64,000 bases of DNA from Girardinichthys multiradiatus (lineage: Eukaryota; Chordata; Actinopteri; Cyprinodontiformes; Goodeidae), in NCBI RefSeq assembly GCF_021462225.1, contig NC_061811.1, positions 2,195,663 to 2,259,662 of the forward strand, read 5' to 3'. The translations under genes and the position numbers were made by a program. The notes beneath the pieces are model-generated. The model ran no database searches. It was given only the letters and a program-made list of their open reading frames with translations, and was not told where the DNA came from. Positions 46,693 to 56,859 of the stretch are shown in pieces (position 1 is the first letter of the stretch; each line of letters starts with the position of its first letter).

Positions 46693-46809
46693 TCCGTACA
46701 CGGGGTATTTGAACGGTTCCGGGCGGTTCCAACTCTTCCTGCACTGAACTGGTACAGTTCTGCTGAATGTTATCAAGGCTTGGGTTCTGGATTAAATCAT
46801 TCAATATAT
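46693..46809 (-). pseudogene. Leader exon d
   Basis: 117 bases between acceptor attttacag (AG at 46811-46810) and donor A|GTAAGTTATAG (GT at 46692). Open in phase 1; reads ILNDLIQNPSLDNIQQN and then ELEPPGTVQIPRVR. The 132-bp intron before it holds the (AT)n and T-run at 46884-46934. Confidence 0.6.
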
Positions 46810-46883
46810 CTGTAAAATATATTATCAGGGGTTAAAACAAGTCTGCAATATCGCATAGACCTGTGAAAACATATGCTTAGAAA

Positions 46884-46934
46884 TATATATATATATATAT
46901 ATATATATATTTCTTTTTTTTTTTTTTTTTTTTT
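46884..46934. repeat. (AT)n and poly-T tract
   Basis: About 13 AT units followed by about 22 T, lying inside the intron between leader exons c and d. Confidence 0.9.
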
Positions 46935-46941
46935 GACGTAC

Positions 46942-47146
46942 TCTCCTCTTCCGGAGCTGTTAATTTTTCCGGTGCACGGTCAGGGGACTGTGGCGCATGA
47001 ATGGCTTCGCCCTCTATTTCATCTTTCGCTGGGATCGGATTGTCTTTTTTAAAGACAGGTTTCTGTCTCAATTTTGATTTTTTTCAGAGGCAGACGATTA
47101 CAAACGCTGACCTCTCCAATGTTCAGGAATACGCCTTTTGTTACAT
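46942..47146 (-). pseudogene. Leader exon c, with one frameshift
   Basis: Acceptor cttacag at 47148-47147, donor A|GTACGT at 46941, phase 1 on both sides. The frame entered from exon b gives VTKGVFLNIGEVSVCNRLPL; the frame leaving toward exon d covers PAKDEIEGEAIHAPQSPDRA. They differ, so a one-base change lies in the A-rich stretch near 47070-47085. The intron before it is 91 bp. Confidence 0.55.
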
Positions 47147-47237
47147 CTGTAAGTAGAATTTATTTCATTTATTTTTTAAATCTCAAAATAGCATTCACCA
47201 GTTGACTAAACCAGATGTTGTTGCAGTTAATAATTAC

Positions 47238-47288
47238 CATAGCTGGACTGTGTAAAAACGATACCATCCAGCTCGTCATCCGTGGGTT
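47238..47288 (-). pseudogene. Leader exon b
   Basis: 51 bases between acceptor ttctttag (AG at 47290-47289) and donor ATG|GTAATT (GT at 47237). Enters and leaves in phase 1. Encodes PTDDELDGIVFTQSSY. Intron before it is 81 bp. Confidence 0.6.
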
Positions 47289-47369
47289 CTAAAGAATATA
47301 AGTTAAACATTATTATTATCCAACGAGCATTCACAAGCACTTAAAGAATTCTTAAAGATGATTACTTAC

Positions 47370-47445
47370 TACTGAAGATTGCGTTGTATCTTTCAATAGA
47401 AGCAGAATGTTCACCTTCTTCGTTTCCTGAAATATTTTCCGACAT
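47370..47445 (-). pseudogene. Leader exon a of the Polinton polymerase gene
   Basis: ATG at 47445-47443 and donor GTAAGT at 47369 (phase 1), 25 codons, acidic and Ser-rich. It lies 150 bp inside the right terminal repeat, just below the hairpin at 47489-47520, as expected of a gene transcribed inward from that end. Assignment as an exon rests on splice sites and phase only. Confidence 0.6.
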
Positions 47446-47488
47446 TTTTTTTTTTGCTTCTCCTTACAAGTGTTCTAAAAATATTTCA

Positions 47489-47520
47489 GGGGGGGTGTGG
47501 CCCCTTGGCCACACCCCCCC
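47489..47520. promoter_or_regulatory. Perfect hairpin upstream of the Polinton leader gene
   Basis: GGGGGGGTGTGGCC, loop CCTT, then the exact complement GGCCACACCCCCCC: a 14-bp stem with a 4-base loop. It lies 44 bases upstream of the leader ATG (47445) and inside the right terminal repeat's inner edge. The GTGTGG/CCACAC core resembles a GC/CACCC-box, so a promoter element is one reading; a replication or packaging signal is another. Confidence 0.6.
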
Positions 47521-47596
47521 GAGACACCTCAGCAACAGCACAGACGTGTTAATTCAATAAACAGGAGATGGGAATTGTATTTTATAACCTTTATTT

Positions 47597-48074
47597 TTTA
47601 TTTTTTCAGTTCATTTATTTCTCTGTTTTTTTAGATCATTTCTACAAGTTGCTGGTGCAGATTAGATTACTCAAACATTTGAGCAGAGGAAGAAAAGTTC
47701 TGTATCTACTTTTTGTCTCCTTGTTTTTTAGACGTAAAAACATCCATCTAAATAACCCCTGCGTTAAAACAAAATAAATTTATAATTCTGTCAGGTTCTC
47801 TCTTTTTATCAGAATTGTGTGTGATGTGCCTGCATCAACCTGAGTGACCTTTTAAAGTGGATAAACTACATGTTTTGTTTTTAGATGTAAAAAACATCTA
47901 AAAACATACAATTAGAAAGATTTGCTTCCTTGTAATGACAACATCCGATTAATGACAACATCCGGTCAATGATGATATCCGGTTACGTCACAGGATGTCC
48001 CAGCCACCGGAAGTCCCGCCCACCTGTCAAAATTTTCACACCTCGTTTGATTGAAGGATGTACATTTAGTCTCT
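47597..48074. repeat. Right terminal inverted repeat of the Polinton
   Basis: About 478 bp matching 41242-41824 in reverse complement, with three of the 17-bp units. Ends ATTTAGTCTCT at 48074, followed by the target duplication. Confidence 0.9.
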
Positions 48075-48080
48075 ACTGTC
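48075..48080. repeat. Right 6-bp target duplication of the Polinton
   Basis: ACTGTC, identical to 41236-41241; the L2 text resumes with CACTGTCTCTACATGCTCAT. Confidence 0.95.
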
Positions 48081-48319
48081 CACTGTCTCTACATGCTCAT
48101 CCAGGAGGAGTGAATGCTGCAAGTCACTGACTGGATGCAATCTGCTGGGTTTCCTTAGATAGAAAAACGTTTTATCCAATTTGAATAAATAACTGAATCT
48201 GACTGCACTGTTCAATGGTTAGGATTAATTGGAATGTATGAACCTGACTTTTGTGAAGTGCCTTGAGACAACATGTGTTGTGAATTGGTGCTATATAAAT
48301 AAACTGAATTGAATTGTGG

Positions 48320-49900
48320 CTAATACCTTCATGGAACTTACTTGCTGTAACTTACAGGCTATATCTAACTCATTGTTTTCTAAAGCCAATATGTTATTTT
48401 CAAGGAACTTTCTGGATTCTTATTCAAAACACACAAGTTACTTTCTGCCTTCACATTCCTAAAAATTACTTTTTTATGAAATTAGGTACTGACATTACTT
48501 TTTTTTTTCTGGAACTTTCTGGGTATTTTTATTAACTTCAGAACAGGTTACCTTTAGAACGAACCAATATAATTAGAAACTGTTCTGTAAATTGAAACTA
48601 TTCCTTATGTGAAGCCAGCTGCAGACACATGCAGGTCTGCTGTGCGCACAGCTGCTAGAAAATGACAACTGTGGCTGCTTGGGGGAGAAATGTTGGTGAA
48701 CTCTCTTTTCTCTGTTTCTTTTATCACTTACGGTTTCTGGGGATGATTAAATATACATCAACACTCTCCTTCGTCTGTTGTTTTATCTTATTCTTGGGAG
48801 GCTGTGGGATGATGTGGGAATGGCCTCTGGACTCTGACTTACAAATACCATCAGGCTTTGGCATAACATTTTCAAATTAACAAATTTTCATGAAAGATCT
48901 GAAAAAAAAAACACTGCAGCAGTTCATGTGAAATACATTTTACCACTGCAAAGACAAAGAAGGGAGAGATTTTACAGAGCCACATACAAAGATGTAATCC
49001 CAACAAATACCATGAGCAAAGCAATCACCAGAAACTGAAGGTAATAAAAGACAATCTGAATAAAATAGTTTTTGTTAAGCCAAGGTAATAGAAAGCAGGA
49101 GAATATAAATTGACCAGAGGATTAGTGACCGTGAAAGGAGATCAGATCTGCACAGCAGGAAGAGGAGTTAGAAGGAATCTGAGAGGAGTTAGAAACATGT
49201 GCACATCAGAGACCGTCACTATGAGAGAATGCCAGCCATGCTGGAAAAGGCAAATGTAGCTCAAGGCAAAGTAGGAAAGCATCTGCAAGCTGCCTAAACA
49301 AACACACTGGTTTGGAAATGAAGCAACTGAAACACAACAGGGAATATTTTAAACATCATATACAACAAACTGTTGTTTGTATGATGGCACATCCTCTGAT
49401 GTGCAGATTCTTGTGCATCATTCAATCAAAAAGACAATCAATGTTGTACATGGATTGCATCACCCTATACATTATTAAAAATTAAGCTACATTAAAGCTT
49501 GTTGTTTACTTGGCACAAGTAAAAAAAAAAAGTGTATCTGTTGTGCTCTGTTTGACTGCAACATTTATAATAAAGGAAGATTACTGGTGTGTTTTTAACA
49601 ACACACTCTTCTAGATAATTTAGGTAAAAGCTCAATATTTCAGATGGCTGCAGAGAAATAAAAAGAAGAAAAAAACACATTTGTCCCAACATGTGAAGTC
49701 CATGAGCAGTGTTGTGCAGCACATTTCTCTTCAACCTTGCTGTAGACTTGCAGAAAGCACAGTTAGGGTAAAGCATACAACAACAATGACTGTCAATTAC
49801 AAATATGCTACGCATGCATAATGTAATAGATTATAACAGTGCATGCTGCGCCCCATCAATGTGAGTTAACAAAACACACAGTTATCAACACTGATACAGA
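48320..49900. other. Intergenic; part of a degenerate AACTTTC/GGTTAC repeat field
   Basis: 48330-48570 has repeated phrases such as AGGAACTTTCTGG, CTGGAACTTTCTGGG and CAGGTTACCTTTAGAAC at irregular spacing. The remainder to 49900 shows nothing I can name. Confidence 0.4.
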
Positions 49901-49905
49901 TACTA

Positions 49906-51384
49906 TGGAGAGCCGTTTCATTCAAAATTAAATAAATAAATAAATACTGCTATTGATAAATTATTAATAAATATCCCCATGAAATAAAACAAAACAATGT
50001 TTATCGTATTTTATTTAATTGTTAATTTATTTATTTCATAATGCAGTTTTATTTTGTGACACTTTTATTTTGTAAAGCTGCTTAGTATATTGACTTTTAT
50101 TTTTTAACCCCATTTTTCATTTTAAGCTCTTTTTAATTCATGTTCTTATATTCATATGAGGGGGCAGAGTTTTATCTGTGGGGCGGCGCTTGGACAGCAG
50201 GGCCGAGGTCAATTCGTGGCTGTGGCAGACAGAATTGGCTGGAGCTGTCACCAGAACTGCCACAGCATGCCGGACGCTGCCAGGGGATTCCGCGAGGATG
50301 TCAGAAGGTGCCAGACCGGCCGTAAAAGCCTGCCACGGCGGTTGCCGCTGTTTTTGTGGAAGCTAATGTTGATTATCGGCAAATGGGATGTCATTATAGT
50401 TACTATTGTCTGTAGAGCTGCCACCGGAAGTGATGCCAAGGCAGCTGGTTTTGTGGTAACCACTGCTGATTATCGGCAAACGGGATGTCATTATTGTTAT
50501 AGCCTGTTACTTTTAAATGATTATGTCTTTATTGGTTTTTATTTAATAAACAGTGTTAGACCCATAACATAAGGTGGCTGTATTTACTTGAGACGGAAAA
50601 TAAGCAGCACTATGTGTGTGTATGACGTGCTGAAAGAATGACGAAGACTTATTGGACAGTCGGTTTATTATAGAGCACGATCGGCTATTCTGAATTGTCA
50701 CACACAGAAAATTATAAATAAATGCTTAAAAACACGCTTGCACTCTGTGGAAGTCCCTGGCCACAAGGCTGCCACAGGGTGCCAGACTAGCTGTAAAAGC
50801 CTTTAACACGCTGCCACGGCGGCTGCCGCTGTTTTTGTGAAAGCCAATGCTGATTATCGGCAAAGGGGATGTGGTTATTGTTACTATTGTCTGTTTGTCA
50901 GTAATTACTGTCATATGATGATGTCATTATTGGTTATTATTTAATAAACAACGCTAGACCCATGCGGTATTTTCCGGCCGGCCTGGCACCATCTGGCATC
51001 CTCGCGGAATCCCCTGGCACCGTCCGGCATGCCGTGGCAGCTCCAGTGGCAGCTCCAGCCAATTCTGCCTTCCGCTGCCACGAATACAACTCCGGCCCCT
51101 CATTTGAATATAAGAAAATGAAATGAAAAGATGAGCTTAAAATTAAACAAATAAAAGTCATTGAAATACGTAAAGTAGCTTTACAAAATAAAAGTGTCAC
51201 AAAATAAAACTGCATTATGAAATAAATAAATAAATAAAACTTGAAATGAAATAAACAAAATAAGAAAAAATATATATTTTAACATAATTGTTTTATTTCA
51301 CGGGGATATTTATTTATTTCATGGAATATTTATTAATAATTTATCAATATTTATTTATTCAATTTTGAATGAAACGGCTCTCCA
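49906..51384. mobile_element. Fold-back DNA element, TA-flanked, no transposase
   Basis: The left end TGGAGAGCCGTTTCATTCAA and right end TTGAATGAAACGGCTCTCCA are inverted, with TA at 49904-49905 and 51385-51386. Inverted similarity reaches deep into both sides (AT-rich AATAAATA arms, then GCCCCTCAT...ATATAAGAA). The core holds direct repeats of a TGCCGCTGTTTTTGTG and GATTATCGGCAAA...GGGATG block at about 50343, 50465 and 50826. No transposase frame. Length 1479 bp. Confidence 0.85.
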
Positions 51385-51389
51385 TAAGA

Positions 51390-53160
51390 TACAGCTCACT
51401 CACATCAACAGACTAAAACAAATGCTGGATATAATAATGACAGAGACATAAAGACATAGTGAAAAAACGGTGGAGCAGAGGAGAGGAAGCGGAAACTTTA
51501 TGCATCGGAGCTCTCAAAGTCAGTATTCCTGCACCACGTACCTGTTTCTAGTAAAATCATTCAAATCTAGTAATTTCATCATACACCTTGGTCTAAAATT
51601 ACTCATATCAAGGTTTGGTTCAGAAGTTATGTCTTTATTTTACCAATACATTTATTTTGACTGGAAGTAATATTAACATTAGAAGTGGCCCAATTCAAAG
51701 TCCCAACTTTAACCTTGTAAAGAATCTGTGGAGAGAACTAGAGACATGGATCTCCTTGGAAAAGATGGATTCTTAACATAACAGAGGTGAAATGCAAAAG
51801 GCTGATCAGCAATTACAGTTTACACAGCATTTGATTGCCACAGTATATCTATTGATTATTGAGAAGCATAGAAACTATTTTTAACATGCCAATTAAAAAA
51901 AAAAAAAAAATTCTATAAAAACAGAGAAATGATTTTCTCCTAACATCATGCCGCTTGTCATTGTCTTCCAGTCTCGTTTCCTATCAAACAAACATTCTTG
52001 TAGAAAGAAAATATTTTAATATCTTAATCCAGAAGTAAGAACAATTATGGTCTTAACTGTGTATTTTATTTTTATCTGGGAAAAGTGCTACATAAATATA
52101 TGTTAAAAAGCAGTCTGTTTTATTGTAACTTACTGGTTACTTTATGGAACTTAAAGGTTACCTTGAATTCCTATTTATATAAAAATAACAGATTACTTTC
52201 CTAGAAATGAGAAAGTTCTTTTCCTGAATGTTCTACAGATTACTTCCTTGGTAGTGACATTTTGCCATCTGACTGTTAGAAGTTACTTTCAGTCCAAATG
52301 TTCCCGAAAAGCTTATTTTCCACTTGAACTTTCCCAAATCATAATTATTTTGTTTGTTTTCTTTTTGTTACAGGTTTTATTTAGGTACAGCTTAGTTTCA
52401 GATTATACTTTCCAGCATTTACAGGTTATTGCAAATTCTGAAAAAAATTAACCTGTTTTTTTTATTCTTTTCTTCAATGTCAATCAATTTATGATTTTTA
52501 TCTGGGTCCTATAAATTCAATGTTCTTCCTCAAATAGGTACATTCTATTTTAATGAATCTGCAGGTTTGCATTGAAACTTACAGGTTAATTTGAGCCTTT
52601 AGATGTTGGGCCTAGCCATCAACAAAACGTAGCAAAGAATCATTTCACGTGCAGTTATTTACCTCTGAAGCACACTAAACTTGAAAAATGATAAATGCAA
52701 AAGCAAGAAAGACATGAGAAATGATCCCATGTTCAGCCTGGTACATCTGTCCTGATTCAACGATGATTTAATCTGTGTGTTAATCTAAAATAATATGGAG
52801 AAATTCTGAAGACTTTGAGGATTTTTGGTTTTGATAAGCTCCTCCTAATGAATTGTCCTCAGGAAAAAACATATGGCTTAGTTTCTTCTGTAAAGTCAGA
52901 CCTTGATGTTTTTAGGTGTTTCCATCAACAAATACATGTGAAAACAGCACAAAAATAAGTCCTATTCTTGCATCACTTGCATTTCATTCATTATACTTTA
53001 TTTGTTTTCTAGTTTTAATCCTACTTCAAATCTGTATTCTGGTAATTTCCCTCTATGAAAAGTAAAACACAGTTATCTTGTGTGGAAGTAAATGTGTAAA
53101 AGTACTTCTGGCAAATGTTTCAGTGAAAGTACCTTTCTAGATTTTTCTGTAGAATATTCT
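51390..53160. other. Intergenic with a Tc1 scrap and a degenerate repeat field
   Basis: At 51688-51750 the plus strand reads IQSPNFNLVKNLWRELETW, a decayed form of the third catalytic block of Tc1 transposases. From 52110 to 52620 the AACTTTC/GGTTAC phrases of 48330-48570 recur (e.g. CTTAAAGGTTACCTTGAATT, ACAGATTACTTCCTTGG, AGAAGTTACTTTCAG). No gene. Confidence 0.5.
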
Positions 53161-53164
53161 TGAT

Positions 53165-54005
53165 AATTGTCATGTTTGGTGATGGAGTTTAAACGAAAAT
53201 TCAACATGGAAGACTCACCACCCCGTCTCGTCCAATCACTCCTCACTGGCTGCTCCAATCAACAGCAGGTCCGCACTCCTCCTCAGCCAATCATCTCCCA
53301 GGGCATCACTTTTAAAGACCCTCTGCTGAGGTTCGACCCTCCTCCACCCCTTCTCCACCATGGGCTCCCAACTCCTTCCATACCAAGGCCTACACCACCA
53401 CCAGGATCGGATCCCAGGGGGGGAAGACGTACCTACTCATAATCCTAAAATGTTTATTCAAACCTATTTCATCCACAGCGTGTATGTCTCCCTCAGGGGT
53501 CTGAACGCCAAAGAAATAATCTTTAATTAATAAATTATTTAACTGTCTTCTTGTTTCTCCTTTATGTGAGTCTTTCCAGATTGAATTGTAATTATAATAA
53601 ACAAAAATTTGCATAAAAGAAGTATATTTGTTCATGCCAATGCTTAAAAAAAAGTATAATACAGACAAAAAAATCTGTAAAGGTAAATGAGAGTATATTA
53701 TGATTAATTGTGAGTTTAATTCAATCCTGTAGAGACTCACAATAAGAAACACAAAATGCGATTAGAGAAGTTACACGATGAAGGTTTATTTGTTTGGCAC
53801 TCAGACCCCAGAGGAGGACATGAATGCTGATAATGCATGAACTGATGAACGTCTTAGAATTAGAATTAGAATTGTCTTCCCCCGGATCTGGTACTGGTGA
53901 TGGAGAGGAAGCCTGATGGTAATGGAAATGAGAATCCAATGGAGGCGATGTGGTGGAGGAGGGTCGAAGCTCGGCTGACAGCTGGGAGATCCATGAATGA
54001 GACAC
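53165..54005. repeat. Tail-to-tail inverted pair of a proline-rich short element
   Basis: 53205-53530 (plus) and 53775-54005 (minus) are diverged copies: both read TTCGACCCTCCTCCACC, then ...GGGGGAAGAC, then a GGGGTCTGA...GCC block and a TTATT-rich end. The plus arm is open for 91 codons (rich in Pro), the minus arm for a similar stretch. They may be the arms of an inverted-repeat element or two retrocopies. The right arm abuts the LINE that starts near 54000. Confidence 0.5.
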
Positions 54006-55293
54006 TTTAAATGCAGAGCCTTGAAGGATCATTGGCTGAGGATTGCAGACTTGAAGCTGGAGAAATGTGAGGTCCCCTCCTGCCTCCAACGATCTACCAT
54101 CATCCCGGTTCCCAAGAAACCCACCATCCTAGGATTAAATGACTACAGGCCTGTAGTCCTGACGTCTGTGATCATGAAGTCCTTTGAGCGGCTGGTGTTG
54201 AAGCACCTGAAAGACATCACAGGCCCCCTGCTGGACCCCCTGCAATTTGCTTACCGAGCAAACAGGTCAGCAGATGATGCTGTTAACTTAGGTCAACACT
54301 TCATCCTGCAACACATCGACCACCCAGGGACGTACGCCAGGATCCTGTTTGTAGACTTCAGCTCGGCCTTCAACACCATCATACCAGACATCCTCCACCA
54401 GAAGCTCACACAGCTCAACGTCCCAGCCTCCACCTGTCAGTGGATCAACAGCTTCCTGACGGACCGACAGCAGCAGGTGAGACTGAGGAGCATCTTCCCC
54501 CGATTCAGATCAATAAGTACTGGTGCCCCCCAGGGGTGTGTTCTATCCCCACTCCTCTTCTCTCTGTACACAAATGACTGCACCTCATCGGACTCGTCCG
54601 TGAAACTCCTTAAGTTTGCAGATGACACCACTATCATTGGACTGATCCAGGACGGTGATGAGTCTGCATACAGACAGCAGGTGGATCGGCTGGTACACTG
54701 GTGCGGTCAGAACTACCTTGAACTAAACCCACTCAAGACTGTGGAAATGGTGGTGGACTTTCGGAGAACACCACCCCCATACACCCCCCTCACCATCCTC
54801 AACAACACTGTATCGGCCGTGGACCACTTCAGGTTCTTAGGAACCACCATCTCTGAGGACCTGAGATGGTCTTCACACATAGACAATGTTTGAAAGAAGC
54901 CCCAGCAGAGACTGTACTTCCTGAGGCAACTCAAGAAGTTCAACCTTCTACAGGAGCTGCTGGTCATCTTCTACACTGCCATCATTCAATCTGTCCTGTC
55001 TTCATCCATCTCATTGTGGTTTGGCTCATCCACAAAACAGGACAGGTCCAGACTGTAACGAATAATCAGGACTGCAGAGAGAATCATCAAGGCTGACCTT
55101 CCCTCCATCCAAGACTTATACAGGTCTAGGGTCAAGAAAAGAGCTGCCAAAATCTCTGCCGACCCCACACACCCTGCACATAAACTGTTCAGAGTTTTAC
55201 CTTCAGGCCGCCGCTACAGAGCACTGTTTACTAAAACCAGCCGCCACAGAGACAGTTTCTTCCCCCAGGCTGTTTCTCTGATGAACATTCAAT
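53997..55293 (+). pseudogene. LINE reverse transcriptase with two stop codons
   Basis: Fingers/palm: [52 protein letters not shown] (first Asp), [20 protein letters not shown] and KFADDTTII (FADD catalytic box). The frame stops at TGA 54891-54893, continues in the same frame with QQRLYFLRQLKKFNLLQELL, meets TAA near 55057 and ends at about 55293 after RDSFFPQAVSLMN. The in-frame stops are point changes; no shift is needed. The endonuclease is missing. Confidence 0.85.
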
Positions 55294-55485
55294 AGAGTAC
55301 AGAACAACAGCATACAGATGTTGCAAATGCACCTTTTCTATTAGATATGTGTATATTGTACATTGTAAATTTGTATATTCTGTAATGCAAAAACAGAACA
55401 AAAGAGCAAAGTGTACCGGAGGCAAATTCCTTGTTTGTAAGTATGAACTTGGCAATAAAGCTGATTCTGAATGTGATTCTGATTG
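54000..55485 (+). mobile_element. CR1/Rex1-group LINE, 5'-truncated
   Basis: RT coding from 53997, C-terminal coding to about 55295, a 3' UTR and the tail GGCAATAAAGCTGATTCTGA followed by ATTCTG repeats ending near 55485. The different tail and higher GC than the 17190-19445 copy show a separate family. Confidence 0.78.
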
Positions 55486-55489
55486 GTTG

Positions 55490-56182
55490 GCACGGAGACG
55501 CACGGAGAAGCCTTTGGATGAAGCTGGAGGAGGGGTGAGTCTCCCAGATTGAATTTTCGTCATTACTCCATCATACATTCATGTGAATAAACAAAATAAA
55601 ATATTAGAATTATTTGACAGCCCTTAACATGGAGAAGCGTTTTTGGAAATATAGAGAGAGGCACTGACAGAGACTAGTTATTGTTCATTTTCTGGGGCAT
55701 TACCACAAAGCATGTGATAACGTGCTTGTGCTTAGGCCACCCAAATGGATTATTAGGATTAGGATTATTTTTGCACAACAAATGTTTCATCAGCTCATCC
55801 CCTTTCCTAAACATAGTTTTTTTTTCTGAACTTATAGGTAATTTCTAGAATTTGTTGTTTATTTTTGGGTCATGACTTTCTAAAAGTTAGACGTAACTTT
55901 CCGCAAATTTTGACGGTTTTTTTAAGAAGTTACAAATTATTTTGGCTTGCTTTTTTCCCAGAACTTTATGGTTACTTTCAGGCATACTGACCCAGTCTAT
56001 ATTTGTTGATTGTGTCTGCAGGTTACATTTGGAGACTGAGTTATAATATGAGGTAACCCCTATAACATTCATGTGGGTCAGCTGCATTCAATTATCAATA
56101 GGAATATAGATATAGAGTATTTCCCATCAGCAGACACTGCAGCAGATGAAAACAGTGCTCGATTTAAAATTGATAGAAGATG

Positions 56183-56225
<43 letters not shown>

Positions 56226-56570
56226 GGGGGGGTGCAAAGAATAAATGCATACATCAAAAGACAGGAAGGTGGTGGACTGGAAGTTCAGTCAGCTCTTTGG
56301 CTGACTCTCTGCAGAAACTAAGTCAGAACATCTACAGATTGTGACTTTCAGTTTCAGTAGACAACATAACTGTGAGATCAGGAGAACAGGTGTATGTCTG
56401 CAACAGGGAGATGCAAAGAAAAACCAAAATAAAGGCTTTAGCACCTAAATAGCTTTCTGAGGCTTTGGCTGTACAGTTTACCATAGACCTTAATGCATGT
56501 GGTACTGAACCAACCTCCCTTGCTGCCATGTTAAAAACTCCTACATTGCTTTAGGACATATTATGGTATT
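55490..56570. other. Intergenic; degenerate repeat field and microsatellite
   Basis: 55810-56050 again has AACTTTATGGTTACTTTC-like phrases. A (GT)n microsatellite of about 20 units runs from 56185 to 56224. No gene. Confidence 0.5.
56185..56224. repeat. (GT)n microsatellite
   Basis: About 20 uninterrupted GT units. Confidence 0.95.
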
Positions 56571-56574
56571 TTGG

Positions 56575-56665
56575 AAGTTATTTTATTCATTTATTCATCT
56601 TCTATACCGCTTATTCTATAGTGGGTCGAGGGGGAGCTGGTGCCTATCTCGGGAACAATAATCAA
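56575..56665 (+). repeat. SINE/old repeat fragment
   Basis: CATCTTCTATACCGCTTATT followed by GGGGGAGCTGGTGCCTATCTC is a phrase pair common in fish interspersed repeats, probably the far end of the family seen at 21990-22290. Confidence 0.5.
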
Positions 56666-56859
56666 TGAGTTTGACAAGGGGAACGGTCTATAATATCACA
56701 AATATAAAAAGTCATCATCAGGTTAGATACAAAAATCTTTACCAGAAATTCAGGATCAAATTCAACATAAAATATCTGATTTGGTGATACAAAATGTGTA
56801 TGGGGATGTTTATACAGTACTTTTTACTTAAGAATCACAATCAGCTTTAGATTTAGATT

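Larger units (their letters stand above)
41242..48074 (-). mobile_element. Compact Polinton/Maverick element
   Basis: Polintons are self-synthesising virus-like DNA transposons that encode a protein-primed DNA polymerase B, a retroviral-type integrase, a packaging ATPase, a protease and capsid proteins. Here the ends begin AGAGACTAAATGTACATCCT in inverted orientation and the target duplication is 6 bp, both class-typical. Only 6833 bp long, against the 15-20 kb I recall for the class. All recognisable genes are on the minus strand: leader exons, polymerase B and a truncated ATPase. I see no integrase, protease or capsid gene. The element is inside L2 copy 2. It is a decayed, internally deleted copy. 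Confidence 0.92.
37575..48316 (+). mobile_element. L2 LINE copy 2, 5'-truncated and twice interrupted
   Basis: Pieces 37575-39783, 40804-41241 and 48075-48316 are collinear with 9016-12587 of the first L2 copy. They are separated by a solo LTR (39784-40803) and a Polinton (41242-48074), each with its own target duplication. The 3' tail GCTATATAAATAAACTGAAT ends at 48316. So the LINE was there first. Confidence 0.9.

Noticed and set aside
53167..53442. Proline-rich 91-codon frame as a host gene
   Set aside because: It belongs to a repeated unit with an inverted second copy at 53775-54005.
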